DNA of 64,000 nucleotides from Kiloniella litopenaei (GCF_000982415.1 NZ_LANI01000017.1:1-64000), one strand, 5' to 3'. Shown: positions 49,922 to 60,190, counted from the first letter of the stretch. Numbers and translations: made by a program. Notes: generated by a model not told the origin, from the letters alone.

Positions 49922-51574
49922 CTATGCGTCTTCGAGCCAAACTTTTTCGAAATGGAACTCGAAAAGCGGGTGCATGCCGTGATTACGGACGTTATGCGTT
50001 GAATGGTTAAATAGATAACGCCAGTAAGGCTGAATGATATGGCCAGAATCTTGTAAGATCTGTTCAAGGTCTTTCATGATATCCCGGCGTTTGTCTGCAT
50101 CTGCAATCGCAAGAGCCTGTTCCATTTTTGCGTCGAAATCAGGGTTACTATGGGCTGTTTCGTTCCAAGCTTCGCCAGATCTATAGGCGAGTGCCATGAT
50201 TTGAACACCCAGCGGACGCATATTCCAGTTGGTGATAGAGAAAGGATACTTTGTCCAGTCATTCCAGAATGTTGACCCCGGTAGAACGGTACGTTTTACT
50301 TTAAAGCCTGCTTCGCGAATTTGAGCAGCGACTGCGTCGGCCGTATTTTTACGATAATCATCATCAATAGAGATTAGTTCGTGCTCATAATCACTTTGGC
50401 CAGCTTCTGCCATGAGCTTCTGTGCAGCCTCAATATCACGTTCTTGTTTGGGCAGTTCGTAATATTCCGGGTGAAGAGGGGCCACATGGTGGTTTTCGGC
50501 AACTGTACCTGCACCACCATATCCAAGTTGAAGTACGGTTTCATTGTCCACTGCCATTTGCAAGGCTCTACGTACACGTTGATCGTCATATGGCTTGTGG
50601 GTTGCATTGGTTCTAAGGACAACAGTTGCAGATGTGACAACTTCTGATCTTGTTAGACCCAGACTATCCATAATTTCAATGAAGTCGGCAGTTGTCTGAT
50701 AGTTTGTGTGTATCTCACCTGATTCAAAAGCAGCAACTTCAGCGGATGGATCAGTACCATAGTCAATGAATTCAACGCCATCCAGATAGACGTCACCGTC
50801 CCACCATTTTCCATTGGTCCGGCGTTTAACAGATGCAGAGGTACCAACTTCGTATGATTCCAGCTCAAACGGACCTGTGCCAATTGGGTTAGACGGCAGA
50901 TCGCTTCCCATTTTTTCGTAATCGCGGTGTACGATAAGCGCGGGATAATCACTCATACCTGGAATGATCGTAATATCGGATTTTGGTAAGTTTAGACGGA
51001 CGGTATAGTCATCAATTTTTTCAATAGCACCTTCTATGGCCTTGCCTGTTTTTTCGTCGATCAGTGAAGCCATACGACCGGCCATAGAGTTACCTTCTAC
51101 AGCTTTGTCACACCAGCGTGTCATATTGAAAATGACATCATCGGCGTTAAAGTCGTCGCCATTATTCCATTTAACGCCTTTGCGAACTTTCAGGTTGTAT
51201 ACTGTCGCATCGTCGTTAATTTCCCAACCTTCGAGAAGGCGGCCTTCAAACGTAAAATCACGGTTATAGCGGACAAGTGGTTCCAGAAATTGGCGGGCAA
51301 GGTTACCCATTTCTGACCAGTCAAAAGTCCGAGGGTCCTTGAGCTCACGCACACTGGTTGATACTTTTAGTATGCCGCCTTTTTTACCCTCTGCTGCGAT
51401 AGCTTCAGAAGGCGCAGCCATTCCCAACATACCATAAGCTGTTGCTGCTGTTGCGCCAAAAACGCTTGCAATAGCAAGAAATTCACGCCGATCCATATTG
51501 CCGGATTTTGCTTCTTCGGCCATTTCTACTGTATGAGATGGCATCGGTGAGCCATTGCGCTTAAAAAATTTCAT
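49922..51574 (-). CDS. Tat-exported family-5 ABC substrate-binding protein
   Basis: A 550-residue periplasmic binding protein. The twin-arginine motif is '[18 protein letters not shown]' at about 28-45, and cleavage is likely near 'SEAIAAEG'. The mature part has SBP_bac_5 landmarks '[20 protein letters not shown]', '[16 protein letters not shown]' and 'IQPYWRYLF'. Peptide-type binding proteins also carry opines, nickel and glycosides. Because the operon ends with a DAO oxidoreductase and a GlxA regulator, the substrate here may be an N-methylated amino compound or a peptide of one. Confidence 0.92.
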   Translation of the reverse strand: MKFFKRNGSPMPSHTVEMAEEAKSGNMDRREFLAIASVFGATAATAYGMLGMAAPSEAIAAEGKKGGILKVSTSVRELKDPRTFDWSEMGNLARQFLEPLVRYNRDFTFEGRLLEGWEINDDATVYNLKVRKGVKWNNGDDFNADDVIFNMTRWCDKAVEGNSMAGRMASLIDEKTGKAIEGAIEKIDDYTVRLNLPKSDITIIPGMSDYPALIVHRDYEKMGSDLPSNPIGTGPFELESYEVGTSASVKRRTNGKWWDGDVYLDGVEFIDYGTDPSAEVAAFESGEIHTNYQTTADFIEIMDSLGLTRSEVVTSATVVLRTNATHKPYDDQRVRRALQMAVDNETVLQLGYGGAGTVAENHHVAPLHPEYYELPKQERDIEAAQKLMAEAGQSDYEHELISIDDDYRKNTADAVAAQIREAGFKVKRTVLPGSTFWNDWTKYPFSITNWNMRPLGVQIMALAYRSGEAWNETAHSNPDFDAKMEQALAIADADKRRDIMKDLEQILQDSGHIIQPYWRYLFNHSTHNVRNHGMHPLFEFHFEKVWLEDA

Positions 51575-51740
51575 TTATAGTGCCTCCCGGTTGTATGTTT
51601 TTTATTTACTTGTTTTATGTATGTCGCTTTTAAGTGTTTATTGTATCGTAGTTATTGTCAAATTTTTGAGATCAAAAACAATCGAATTAATGGAAATTTG
51701 TGCATAAACAACAGTTGTGTGAATTGATTATTTGTTGTCA

Positions 51741-51756
51741 TTTTGTGTACACAAAA
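51741..51756. promoter_or_regulatory. Perfect 16-bp palindrome upstream of the ABC importer operon
   Basis: TTTTGTGTACACAAAA is a perfect palindrome 167 bp before the binding-protein ATG. It lies in the 388-bp gap 51575-51962, which holds no gene and is AT-rich. A shorter dyad ACAAC-A-GTTGT lies close by near 51709. These may be operator sites for the XRE protein encoded next door or for a GlxA regulator; this is inference. Confidence 0.45.
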
Positions 51757-51962
51757 GTCATGTAAAAGTTTTTGGCTTTTTGATTACTGCTTTGTTCATG
51801 TTTAATACTTCAACACTATCCCTGACGGGGGCTTGGACTGTTTTTATAATTACCCCACTATTTTTCATATAGCTTAAGATCTCAAAGCCGTGACTTTTTG
51901 CGACATTATGTTGCCCTATAACGACAATAACGTATGTCGCGATTTGAATAAAGAGTAATAGA

Positions 51963-52850
51963 TTATTTTACTTGATTTAAATAATTTTGAATTTGCTCTT
52001 CAGCCCGATCGGGGCCGACGGTAGCAAGGCGTATTAACCTGTCAAAATGTTGCGTCAGGGCTTTTATGTGATCTACAGAATTTACAAGTAGGTACATATT
52101 ACCAAGATAGACCGCCGCGCGTAAGGGGCCAAACAAGGTGTAGGGGGCCGAATACACGGCCTGTTGATCAAAGAAAAAAAGTCTGAAAGTAGGATAGAAT
52201 TCGCCGACAAGTTTTAACATGTGTTCTAACTGCTTTTGTCGGACATCTCGTGATAGTTCTTTCCAGACACCTTCACCTTTAGCAAAAAGTTCAAGTGTTT
52301 GCATGGGTATGCAGACTTCCATATCTGTATCTGGTTTTTCGGTTTTATTAAGATGTTGTTTGGCTTGTTGATCTTGTGCTTTCCGAATAAATAGGTGGTT
52401 GTATTTAAATTCAAATTCACTGACTTCATCAATGCGCATCAAATCAGGCAAGGTGTTCGGTACGTACCTGATTTTATAGCCAATAGCCTCTCTGTGCCAT
52501 TCTTCTAGCTTACGCGTGGCTTCTTCTTCGTTCATTTGCATAATTTCAATTGATGGTACGATTTCATCATTATGTCCATCATTTGCGATTAAGCCCATCA
52601 ACCAGTCGAGAGAAACTCCACAAGCTCTTGAAATTGCGCACAATGTTTCTGCCCGGGGCAGTCTTGTTGAATCTGGAGCTAGAAATTGGCTAAGGGCAGA
52701 GCGATCTATGCCGATAGATTTGGAGAACTGGCTTAAGTTATTGCCACTCTGCGAAATCAACAGCGCCATACGTTCACGGAAAATATGAGCCACATCCCGT
52801 TTATCAGAACTATTTAAATCAGATTGTTGTGAATTCACAGCATTATCCAC
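51963..52850 (-). CDS. XRE-family regulator with unclassified C-terminal domain
   Basis: A 295-residue protein. An N-terminal XRE-type HTH covers about 25-90 ('GNNLSQFSKSIGIDRSALSQ' then 'LCAISRACGVSLDWLMGL'). A C-terminal part of about 170 residues ('MLKLVGEFYPTFRLFFFDQQ', 'AAVYLGNMYLLVN') may be a ligand or partner domain. The start is a GTG at 52850 without a strong ribosome site. It is divergent from the desaturase-PhnD-MttB operon (116 bp between starts) and upstream of the importer operon, so it could control both. Confidence 0.82.
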   Translation of the reverse strand: MDNAVNSQQSDLNSSDKRDVAHIFRERMALLISQSGNNLSQFSKSIGIDRSALSQFLAPDSTRLPRAETLCAISRACGVSLDWLMGLIANDGHNDEIVPSIEIMQMNEEEATRKLEEWHREAIGYKIRYVPNTLPDLMRIDEVSEFEFKYNHLFIRKAQDQQAKQHLNKTEKPDTDMEVCIPMQTLELFAKGEGVWKELSRDVRQKQLEHMLKLVGEFYPTFRLFFFDQQAVYSAPYTLFGPLRAAVYLGNMYLLVNSVDHIKALTQHFDRLIRLATVGPDRAEEQIQNYLNQVK

Positions 52851-52966
52851 TTTTAGTTACAAAATGAACGATTGGTATCTGATTATTATTATAATGATTG
52901 AATTGTATTATTGTCGATAGTCTTTTTTTGCCACATCGTTATTAAGTTAAATAACGGAGGTTTAAA

Positions 52967-53914
52967 GTGTTGTTGCGTGATCGTGCCGAATGGCGGACAG
53001 TATTGTTAATTGTATTCTGCTATTCTTTTTTGGGGTTAGTGCTTCTCAACCCTTTTGACGTACCTTTGATCATACAAATACTTATAATCATTCCTTTGAT
53101 AACTTTGCATTCCTCTTTGCAGCATGAATGTATTCATGGACATCCATTTGAATCTGAAAAATTGAATGATGCCATTGTTATCATCCCGGTAGGACTATTG
53201 GTTCCCTATCTGCGATTTAAGGAAACGCATATCAAGCACCATCAAAATGCAAGTATTAGTGATCCTTACGAAGATCCTGAAAGCGGTTATCAGGATTTGG
53301 AAATTTGGGAAAACCGCCCTGAGTGGGTAAAAAGGATTTTCAATTTTAATAATACTCTGTTTGGTCGGATGCTAATCGGCCCGACCCTGAGTGTTATTGG
53401 TTTTGCTTTATACGAGCTTAATAATGGTGACAAGAAAACCCTTTTAATTTGGCTGATGCATTTTGTGATGTCTGCATCGGTTATAACTTTTGTTTCGTTG
53501 GTAAGCGATATGCCTGTCTGGGCTTATCTTATCTGTAGCTATTTTGCCTATTCTTTGTTGATGGTGCGTACATTTCTGGAACATCAGGCTCATGAGTCGA
53601 TGCGCGCAAGAACGGTTATTGTGGAAGATACAGGTTTTTTCAGTTTTTTATTTCTGAACAATAACCTACACGTTGTTCATCATGCTTACCCAACAGTTGC
53701 ATGGTATAAACTACCTGGTATTTTTCAAAAAAACCGACAGCGCTTTTTGGATATGAACAGAGGTTACAGCTTTAAAAATTACGCTGAAATATTCAAACGT
53801 TTTAGTTTTTCGCAGAAAGAGCCTGTTGCTTATCCTTTTACACCCAAAAGACCAATAGCTAAAAAAGCTCCATCGGAAGTTAAAGCGACTGCTGAAACAG
53901 CAAGTGTAAACTAA
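52967..53914 (+). CDS. Membrane di-iron fatty-acid desaturase-like enzyme
   Basis: A 315-residue membrane protein with four or more hydrophobic helices and the three histidine boxes of the desaturase/hydroxylase superfamily: HxxxH at 53 ('HECIHGH'), HxxHH at 88 ('HIKHH') and HxxHH late ('HVVHH'). A charged C-terminal tail follows. The GTG start has AACGGAGG 6 nt upstream, a strong ribosome site. Members include lipid desaturases, beta-carotene hydroxylases and alkane or amine hydroxylases. As first gene of an operon with a PhnD-like protein, MttB and two demethylating flavoenzymes, it is more likely to oxidise a small N-methylated molecule than membrane lipid. This is inference. Confidence 0.88.
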   Translation: MLLRDRAEWRTVLLIVFCYSFLGLVLLNPFDVPLIIQILIIIPLITLHSSLQHECIHGHPFESEKLNDAIVIIPVGLLVPYLRFKETHIKHHQNASISDPYEDPESGYQDLEIWENRPEWVKRIFNFNNTLFGRMLIGPTLSVIGFALYELNNGDKKTLLIWLMHFVMSASVITFVSLVSDMPVWAYLICSYFAYSLLMVRTFLEHQAHESMRARTVIVEDTGFFSFLFLNNNLHVVHHAYPTVAWYKLPGIFQKNRQRFLDMNRGYSFKNYAEIFKRFSFSQKEPVAYPFTPKRPIAKKAPSEVKATAETASVN

Positions 53915-53924
53915 GGGTTGTGAG

Positions 53925-54722
53925 ATGGATAAAACTATTGTCTCTCTTCCCATGTATGATTGGCCAGAAGTTCAGACTTATAACGATCAATTTTATAAAG
54001 AACTTCGCACAAGTTTTTCTGATCAGGGGTTTAGTGCTCCCGCTGCCCTAAATAGGGCAATCTCGCCTATGGATCAGTGGCTAGATGATAATTTGCTTCT
54101 ATCCCAAACCTGTGGATTGCCTTATAAAACGCAACTGAAAGATAAGGTGTTTTTAGTTGGAACACCTGCTTATGGCATAAACTGTGGAGCAGGTTCCTAT
54201 TTCAGCGTCATTGTCGTTCATCAAGATGCGTCGATAGATACATTGGATGAGTTAAAGGGGTTGACCTTTGCTTATAATGACAAAGGGTCCCAATCCGGTT
54301 ATGCGGCACTTTTGTATACATTATGTTCCATTGGAAATGCAGAGGATTTCAGCTCTTCTTTTGAAACCGGCAGCCACCGTAAATCTATACAGGATGTGGC
54401 AACTGGTCGTGCAGACTTTGCAGCTATTGACGCGCTGAGTTGGGAATTGGCTCTACGTCATGAGCCCGCAGCAAAAAAACTTCGCGTTATAGCCACAAGC
54501 GAGCCGACACCAACGCTTCCCTTTATTACTGCACGACGCTCTCGAAAAGAGATTGATAAACTTCATATGGCGGTGGTTGATGCAATGGTTGCCCTTCGTG
54601 AAGAAACCCGAGAAGCCTTACTTCTCATCGGTTTTTCCCCTTTAAAAGAGCGGGATTATGACGTGATAGAAACGCGATTAAATATTGTCAGGCGTACCTT
54701 TGATATGGTGCGCGGCATTTAA
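53925..54722 (+). CDS. PhnD-like substrate-binding-fold protein without a signal peptide
   Basis: A 265-residue protein with the PhnD/PBP2 fold: 'TLDELKGLTFAYNDKGSQSG' (about 106-125), 'SIQDVATGRADFAAIDALSW' and 'RVIATSEPTPTLPFITAR'. PhnD proteins bind phosphonate, phosphite and other small anions in the periplasm. This one begins MDKTIVSLPMYDWPEVQ with no signal peptide, so it should be cytoplasmic. No transporter genes lie beside it. It sits 10 nt after the desaturase gene and before MttB. A cytoplasmic binding protein, sensor or carrier for the pathway substrate is possible. Confidence 0.82.
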   Translation: MDKTIVSLPMYDWPEVQTYNDQFYKELRTSFSDQGFSAPAALNRAISPMDQWLDDNLLLSQTCGLPYKTQLKDKVFLVGTPAYGINCGAGSYFSVIVVHQDASIDTLDELKGLTFAYNDKGSQSGYAALLYTLCSIGNAEDFSSSFETGSHRKSIQDVATGRADFAAIDALSWELALRHEPAAKKLRVIATSEPTPTLPFITARRSRKEIDKLHMAVVDAMVALREETREALLLIGFSPLKERDYDVIETRLNIVRRTFDMVRGI

Positions 54723-54776
54723 GAGCGATCACGTTTGTTTTTATAGGGTATTTATACTGTATTGGGAGGTGCGGTC

Positions 54777-56318
54777 ATGATGCAAAGATCTGGACGTAAA
54801 AGGAATAAAAGGCCGCAAGTTGCTTCATCTGCATTTCAGCAGTTAGCTTGGTCACAGGTACGGACACCTTACCAACCGATCGAGATCCTGGACGAGGGGC
54901 AAATTGATGCCATCTGTGATACGGCTTATCGTATTCTCGAGGAAGTCGGTATTGATATTCTGCATGCCGAAGCAAAAGAAATTTTCCATAAAGCCGGGGC
55001 AAAAACAGAGGTCGGAAGTGACCGGGTTTTTATTGATCGCGATTTGATTAAAGAAGCGATGTCGCATGCACCTTCGGATGTTATTCTGCATGCGCGCAAT
55101 CCAGCTCATAATTTAAATTTATCCCCTGGACATATTTCTTTTGGGTCTGTTGCATCAGCACCCAACGTTAGTGACATAGAACGGGGACGACGCCCAGGAA
55201 ATCAGGAAGATTATCGTAATCTTCTAAAGCTGTGTCAGTCTTTGAATATTGTACATTTTGTTGCAGGATATCCAGTAGAGCCAGTTGATATCCTGCCGCG
55301 TATACGGCACCTCGAATGTATTGCGGATATGGCTTTGCTTACGGACAAGGTTTACCACGCTTACGCTTTGGGGAAGGAACGTATAACGGATGCCTTGGAA
55401 ATCACTCGCATAGCGCATGGCTGTAAGAGCTGGGATGACTTCAAGCAAAAGACCCGATTGTTTACGATTATCAATACGTCTTCTCCGCTTCGTCTGGACG
55501 GGGTGATGATTGATGGTGCGATGGAAATGGCGCGCCATAATCAACTATGTGTCATTACACCCTTTACACTATCAGGTGCCATGGCACCGATTACCGTTGC
55601 CGGGGCTTTGGCTCAGCAACATGCCGAAGCATTGGCTGGAATGACACTATTACAGTTGGTTGCCCCGGGGTGTCCTGTTGCTTATGGTGGTTTTACTTCA
55701 AATGTAGATATGAAAAGTGGATCACCCGCGTTTGGGACACCGGAAAATGCACAGGCAGCAATGATTGGTGGGCAGTTAGCACGGCGTATCGGTGTTCCCT
55801 ACCGATCATCCAATGCCAATGCTTCTAACTGTGTCGATGCCCAAGCTACCTATGAAAGCCAGATGTCCATATGGTCTGCGATTATGGGACAGGCCAACAT
55901 GTTGATGCATGGGGCTGGATGGATCGAAGGTGGGTTATGCGCCTCTTTCGAGAAGGTAATCATTGATGCAGAGATGCTGCAAATGATGACAAAATTCCTG
56001 CAACCACCTGAAATAACAGAAAGTAGCTTAGGGCTGGATGCTGTTAAAGATGTGGGGCCAGGGGGGCATTTCTTTGGTACGCCACATACACTCAAGCGTT
56101 ATGAAACAGCATTTTATTCGCCGATTTTATCCGATTGGAATAATTTCGAAAACTGGGAAGAAAATGGGTCAAAGACAGCAACAGAGCGAGCACACTCAAT
56201 TTATAAAAACATTATCAATGATTACCAGCAACCCGATCTCGATATCAGTAAAAAAGATGAAATAGCTGATTTTGTGGCACGTAGAACCGCTGAGGGCGGT
56301 GTGTCTGGAGACTTCTAG
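54777..56318 (+). CDS. Non-pyrrolysine MttB-family corrinoid methyltransferase (second copy)
   Basis: A 513-residue trimethylamine methyltransferase-family protein with an Arg/Lys-rich start, 'CDTAYRILEEVGIDILHAEA', 'NLSPGHISFGSVASAPNVSD' and 'PITVAGALAQQHAEALAGMT'. There is no internal amber codon. It is clearly diverged from the copy at 37805-39361, so the two probably act on different substrates. The longest frame starts at a TTG (54762), while ATG 54777 follows GGGAGGTGCGGTC. It lies in the desaturase-PhnD-MttB-DAO-DMGDH operon. Its product probably passes methyl groups to a corrinoid protein encoded elsewhere. Confidence 0.88.
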   Translation: MMQRSGRKRNKRPQVASSAFQQLAWSQVRTPYQPIEILDEGQIDAICDTAYRILEEVGIDILHAEAKEIFHKAGAKTEVGSDRVFIDRDLIKEAMSHAPSDVILHARNPAHNLNLSPGHISFGSVASAPNVSDIERGRRPGNQEDYRNLLKLCQSLNIVHFVAGYPVEPVDILPRIRHLECIADMALLTDKVYHAYALGKERITDALEITRIAHGCKSWDDFKQKTRLFTIINTSSPLRLDGVMIDGAMEMARHNQLCVITPFTLSGAMAPITVAGALAQQHAEALAGMTLLQLVAPGCPVAYGGFTSNVDMKSGSPAFGTPENAQAAMIGGQLARRIGVPYRSSNANASNCVDAQATYESQMSIWSAIMGQANMLMHGAGWIEGGLCASFEKVIIDAEMLQMMTKFLQPPEITESSLGLDAVKDVGPGGHFFGTPHTLKRYETAFYSPILSDWNNFENWEENGSKTATERAHSIYKNIINDYQQPDLDISKKDEIADFVARRTAEGGVSGDF

Positions 56319-56426
56319 TTTGGAAAATCATGTCGGATATAAGCAATATTAATCAATAACTAAGAACAAATTTCATGGATCTGGAAGAACCCCAGATACC
56401 GGGAAACAACAGGGACGAAGAGAAGA

Positions 56427-57734
56427 ATGAGTAAATCATACGACGCAATCATCATTGGTGCAGGTGTCATTGGGGCCTGTACAGCCTTTGAAATGGCCAA
56501 AAAGGGGTGGAAAACCCTATCCATCGATAAGTTACCTGAATCTGGATATGGCTCAACATCAGGTTCTTGTGCGATTATTCGCACTTATTATTCTGCTTTG
56601 GAAACCTGTGCGCTTGCTTACGAAGGTTGGCATTACTGGAAAAACTGGAACGAATATATGGGTGTTCAGGATGATCATGGTATGATCGAGTATAAAGAAA
56701 CCGGATGTCTTGTTATTAAAACGCCCCACAATCATTCGCTTAATAAAGTTTGTGCAACGATGGATGAAATTGGGTGCCCCTATAAAGATATTCCCACATC
56801 TGATATCAAAAAATACTTGCCGATCGTTGATACACAACAATTTGAACCTGCTCGACGCCCGGAAGATCCTGAATTTGGACTGCCAACGGGGCCAGCTGTC
56901 GAAGGTGCGGTGTTTTTTCCACGCGGCGGTTATGTAAATGATCCCAAACTTTCGGCCCATAATGCGCAACGAGCTGCTGAAGCTCACGGGGCAGAATTTT
57001 TGTTTAAAGCTGAAGTCAGTGAGATACTGAAAAAAAATGGTCGGGTAAGTGGCGTTAAATTAGCTGATGGTACTGAGATTAGCGCACCTGTTGTCATTAA
57101 TGTTACTGGCCCGCATTCATCGAAAATCAATGAAATGGCAGGTGTGTGTAACGATATGAAAATGAGTACACGGGCTCTTCGTCATGAAGTCGCCCATGTA
57201 CCATCGCCGACAGGATTTAATTTTGAAAAAGAGGGAATGGTTTATTCCGATAGTGATATCCATACCTATTGCCGCCCCGAAACAGGGAATAACATATTGA
57301 TTGGGTCCGAAGATCCCGCCTGTGATGAAAAAGAATGGGTGGATGATCCTGATAATTACGATGAAAACTTTTCTGAACAGTGGAAAGTTCTGGTCATGCG
57401 TATGGCGCAACGCTTTCCTGAACTTGGTATACCTTCTAAAACCAAAGGCGTCGTTGCCCTCTATGATGTAACGGAAGACTGGATGCCGATTTATGATAAA
57501 AGCAGTTTGCCCGGTTTTTATATGGCGGTGGGCACCAGTGGTAACCAATACAAGAACGCGCCTGTCGCCGGGAAGATGATGACGGCAATTGTAGAAGCAT
57601 GTGAGAACGGCCATGACCATGATGCGACACCATTGCAATTTCATCTGGAAAATATCGACAAAACCATTTCACTTGGTGTTTTTTCCCGTAATCGTGAAAT
57701 CAATCAAAACTCAAGTTTCTCTGTAATCGGATAG
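56427..57734 (+). CDS. DAO-family FAD-dependent oxidoreductase
   Basis: A 435-residue flavoprotein with 'YDAIIIGAGVIGACTAFEMA' (GxGxxG at about 9-14), 'GSTSGSCAIIRTYYS' and a C-terminal 'LPGFYMAVGTSGNQYKNAPV' flavin-closing segment. The type is that of monomeric sarcosine-oxidase-like or N-methyl amino-acid dehydrogenases. The ATG follows GACGAAGAGAAGA. The next gene, a dimethylglycine/sarcosine dehydrogenase-like protein, starts 5 nt after its stop, so the two enzymes are made together and may act in sequence. Confidence 0.88.
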   Translation: MSKSYDAIIIGAGVIGACTAFEMAKKGWKTLSIDKLPESGYGSTSGSCAIIRTYYSALETCALAYEGWHYWKNWNEYMGVQDDHGMIEYKETGCLVIKTPHNHSLNKVCATMDEIGCPYKDIPTSDIKKYLPIVDTQQFEPARRPEDPEFGLPTGPAVEGAVFFPRGGYVNDPKLSAHNAQRAAEAHGAEFLFKAEVSEILKKNGRVSGVKLADGTEISAPVVINVTGPHSSKINEMAGVCNDMKMSTRALRHEVAHVPSPTGFNFEKEGMVYSDSDIHTYCRPETGNNILIGSEDPACDEKEWVDDPDNYDENFSEQWKVLVMRMAQRFPELGIPSKTKGVVALYDVTEDWMPIYDKSSLPGFYMAVGTSGNQYKNAPVAGKMMTAIVEACENGHDHDATPLQFHLENIDKTISLGVFSRNREINQNSSFSVIG

Positions 57735-57739
57735 GTCCT

Positions 57740-60160
57740 ATGAAGTCTCATACTCGTGTAGCCGTCATAGGCGGTGGTGTCGTTGGTTGTTCCGTTCTTT
57801 ATCACCTGACCAAGCTTGGGTGGGATGATGTTATGTTGATTGAAAGGTCAGAGCTTACATCTGGTTCAACATGGCATGCTGCTGGTGGTTTTCATACTTT
57901 AAATGCAGACACGAATATGGCTGCACTGCAAGGTTATACGATCCGGCTTTACAAAGAACTGGAAGAAATCACCGGGATGTCCTGTGGTCTGCATCATGTT
58001 GGTGGTGTTACCCTGGCCTCAACACCGGAACGTATGGACTTTCTCAAGGCCGAGCGTGCAAAACATCGCTATATGGGGCTGGATACCGAGATTGTTGGCC
58101 CCGAAGAGATCAAGAAGTTATCACCGATTACCAATATAGAGGGTGTTATCGGCGCACTATATGATCCACTCGATGGTCATCTTGACCCTTCAGGAACTAC
58201 ACACGCTTATGCTAAAGCGGCGAAGATGGCCGGCGCAGAGATTGTTTTGCGTAATCCCGTGCTTGAGCTCAATCCCCGGGCTGATGGTTCTTGGGAAGTG
58301 GTTACGAAAGAAGGTACGATTATTGCCGAGCATATCGTCAATGCAGGTGGGCTGTGGGCGCGTGAAGTTGGTGAAATGGCCGGCGTTTATATGCCGCTTC
58401 ACCCCATGGAGCATCAGTATCTGGTTACAGAAGATGCCCCCGAGGTTTATGAGCTGGATCGCGAATTACCCCATGTCATGGACCCGGAAGGGGAAAGTTA
58501 TCTCAGGCAGGAAGGAAGGGGGCTTTGCATCGGGTTTTACGAGCAAGCTTGCGACGCGTGGGCTGAACGCGGAACACCGATGGATTTTGGTCATGAGCTT
58601 TTAAATAACAATCTGGACCGTATTGGTGACTCATTGGAATTTGCTTTCAGGCGGTTTCCTGTTTTGGAACGGGTAGGCGTTAAAACGGTTATCAATGGGC
58701 CCTTTACTTTCGCACCTGATGGAAATCCCCTTGTTGGCCCTGTGCCGGGTCTTAAAAACTATTGGTCAGCCTGTGGTGTCATGGCCGGATTTTCACAAGG
58801 TGGCGGAGTGGGACTAACCCTCGCAGAATGGATGATTGACGGCGAACCGTCACGGGATGTCTTTGCCATGGATGTTGCTCGTTTTGGGGACTGGATCACC
58901 CCGGGATATACACGAGCAAAGGTGAAAGAAAACTATCAACGGCGCTTTTCTGTTTCATACCCGAACGAAGAATTGCCCGTAGCACGCTCCCATCAAACAA
59001 CCCCGGCTTATAACATATGGAAAGAACAGCGCGCGGTGTTTGGCGCGGCGTATGGTATGGAGGCCGTGAACTATTTTGCCCTAGAAGGCGAACCGCTAGA
59101 AGAAACGCCAAGTTTCCGACGAAGTAATGCTTTTGATGCGGTTGCTGCTGAATGTCGTGCAGTTCGCGAAGCTGTCGGAATTAACGAGGTCCATAATTTT
59201 GGGAAGTACCGCATTACAGGGAAGGGGGCGAGAGATTGGCTGGATGTCATCATGGCTGGTCGTATTCCAAAACCCGGGCGGTTGGCGCTTAATCCTATGT
59301 TGAGCCACAAAGGCAAGCTGATTGGTGACTTTACTGTATCTTGTTTGAATGATCATGAGTTTATGGTGACAGCATCTTTTGGAATGCAGGCCGCACATAT
59401 GCGATGGTTCGAAAGCAATCTGCCATCAGATGGTTCTGTTACAATCGAGAATATTTCAACCAAACGCATAGGCTTTCAGATAGCCGGGCCTAATGCCCGC
59501 GAATTACTCAGTCGTGTTGCCTTCGAAGATGTGTCAGCGGAAAATTTCAAATTTCTGGATGTCAAAGAGACGGATATAGGCACCTGTCGTGCTTTGGTTC
59601 AGAGGGTTTCCTATACGGGTGACCTGGGGTATGAGATTTATGTACCGATCGAACAGCAGGTTGCTCTCTATAATACTCTCTTTGATGCTGGTCAGGATTT
59701 AGGCTTAAAGCCTTTTGGTATGCGCGCTATGATGTCTTTGCGGTTGGAAAAGTCTTTTGGGTCCTGGGGACGAGAGTTCCGCCCGGACTATATGCCTGTC
59801 GAGACAGGTATGGATCGTTTTACCGCGTACAATAAAAAAGCTGACTTTATTGGTAAAGCTGCAGCAGTGAAAGAAAAAGAAGAGGGCGCTAGTCGAAAGC
59901 TTTGCACCTTTGTTGTCGAGGCTATAGATGCTGATGTGTGGGGGGATGAACCCATCTGGCACGACGGCAAAGTGGTTGGCTTTGTGACATCGGGTGGTTA
60001 TGCTCACTATTGCCAGAAATCAGTAGCCTATGGATTTTTACCAACCGAGATCGCGAATGATGGTCTTGAGGTGGAAATTGAAGTTCTTGGGGTAATGCTC
60101 AAGGCCAGAATGTTTACCGAAACCCTCTTTGATCCCAAAGCAGAAAGAATGATTGGATAG
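57740..60160 (+). CDS. Dimethylglycine/sarcosine dehydrogenase-like FAD-GcvT protein
   Basis: An 806-residue two-part enzyme. The N-terminal DAO domain (about 1-390) has 'VAVIGGGVVGCSVLYHL' and 'TSGSTWHAAGGF'. The His of that motif is the covalent FAD site in known dimethylglycine dehydrogenase. The C-terminal GcvT domain (about 420-800) has 'DWLDVIMAGRIPKPGRL', 'RVSYTGDLGYEIYVP' and 'KPFGMRAMMSLRLEKSFGSW', and binds tetrahydrofolate to capture the released formaldehyde unit as methylene-THF. The length matches the family (about 800-850). It likely turns dimethylglycine into sarcosine, feeding SoxBDA. Confidence 0.92.
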   Translation: MKSHTRVAVIGGGVVGCSVLYHLTKLGWDDVMLIERSELTSGSTWHAAGGFHTLNADTNMAALQGYTIRLYKELEEITGMSCGLHHVGGVTLASTPERMDFLKAERAKHRYMGLDTEIVGPEEIKKLSPITNIEGVIGALYDPLDGHLDPSGTTHAYAKAAKMAGAEIVLRNPVLELNPRADGSWEVVTKEGTIIAEHIVNAGGLWAREVGEMAGVYMPLHPMEHQYLVTEDAPEVYELDRELPHVMDPEGESYLRQEGRGLCIGFYEQACDAWAERGTPMDFGHELLNNNLDRIGDSLEFAFRRFPVLERVGVKTVINGPFTFAPDGNPLVGPVPGLKNYWSACGVMAGFSQGGGVGLTLAEWMIDGEPSRDVFAMDVARFGDWITPGYTRAKVKENYQRRFSVSYPNEELPVARSHQTTPAYNIWKEQRAVFGAAYGMEAVNYFALEGEPLEETPSFRRSNAFDAVAAECRAVREAVGINEVHNFGKYRITGKGARDWLDVIMAGRIPKPGRLALNPMLSHKGKLIGDFTVSCLNDHEFMVTASFGMQAAHMRWFESNLPSDGSVTIENISTKRIGFQIAGPNARELLSRVAFEDVSAENFKFLDVKETDIGTCRALVQRVSYTGDLGYEIYVPIEQQVALYNTLFDAGQDLGLKPFGMRAMMSLRLEKSFGSWGREFRPDYMPVETGMDRFTAYNKKADFIGKAAAVKEKEEGASRKLCTFVVEAIDADVWGDEPIWHDGKVVGFVTSGGYAHYCQKSVAYGFLPTEIANDGLEVEIEVLGVMLKARMFTETLFDPKAERMIG

Positions 60161-60190
60161 CATCATCAGTCACAATTAGGATTATTGTGC

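Noticed and set aside
52860-52966. Near-palindromic AT-rich stretch between the XRE and desaturase genes
   Set aside because: The ATTATTATTATAAT-like sequence is simple AT repeat and not a convincing operator on its own.
37805-56318. Pyrrolysine (amber) codons in the two MttB genes
   Set aside because: Both frames are full length without an internal TAG, so they belong to the non-pyrrolysine branch.
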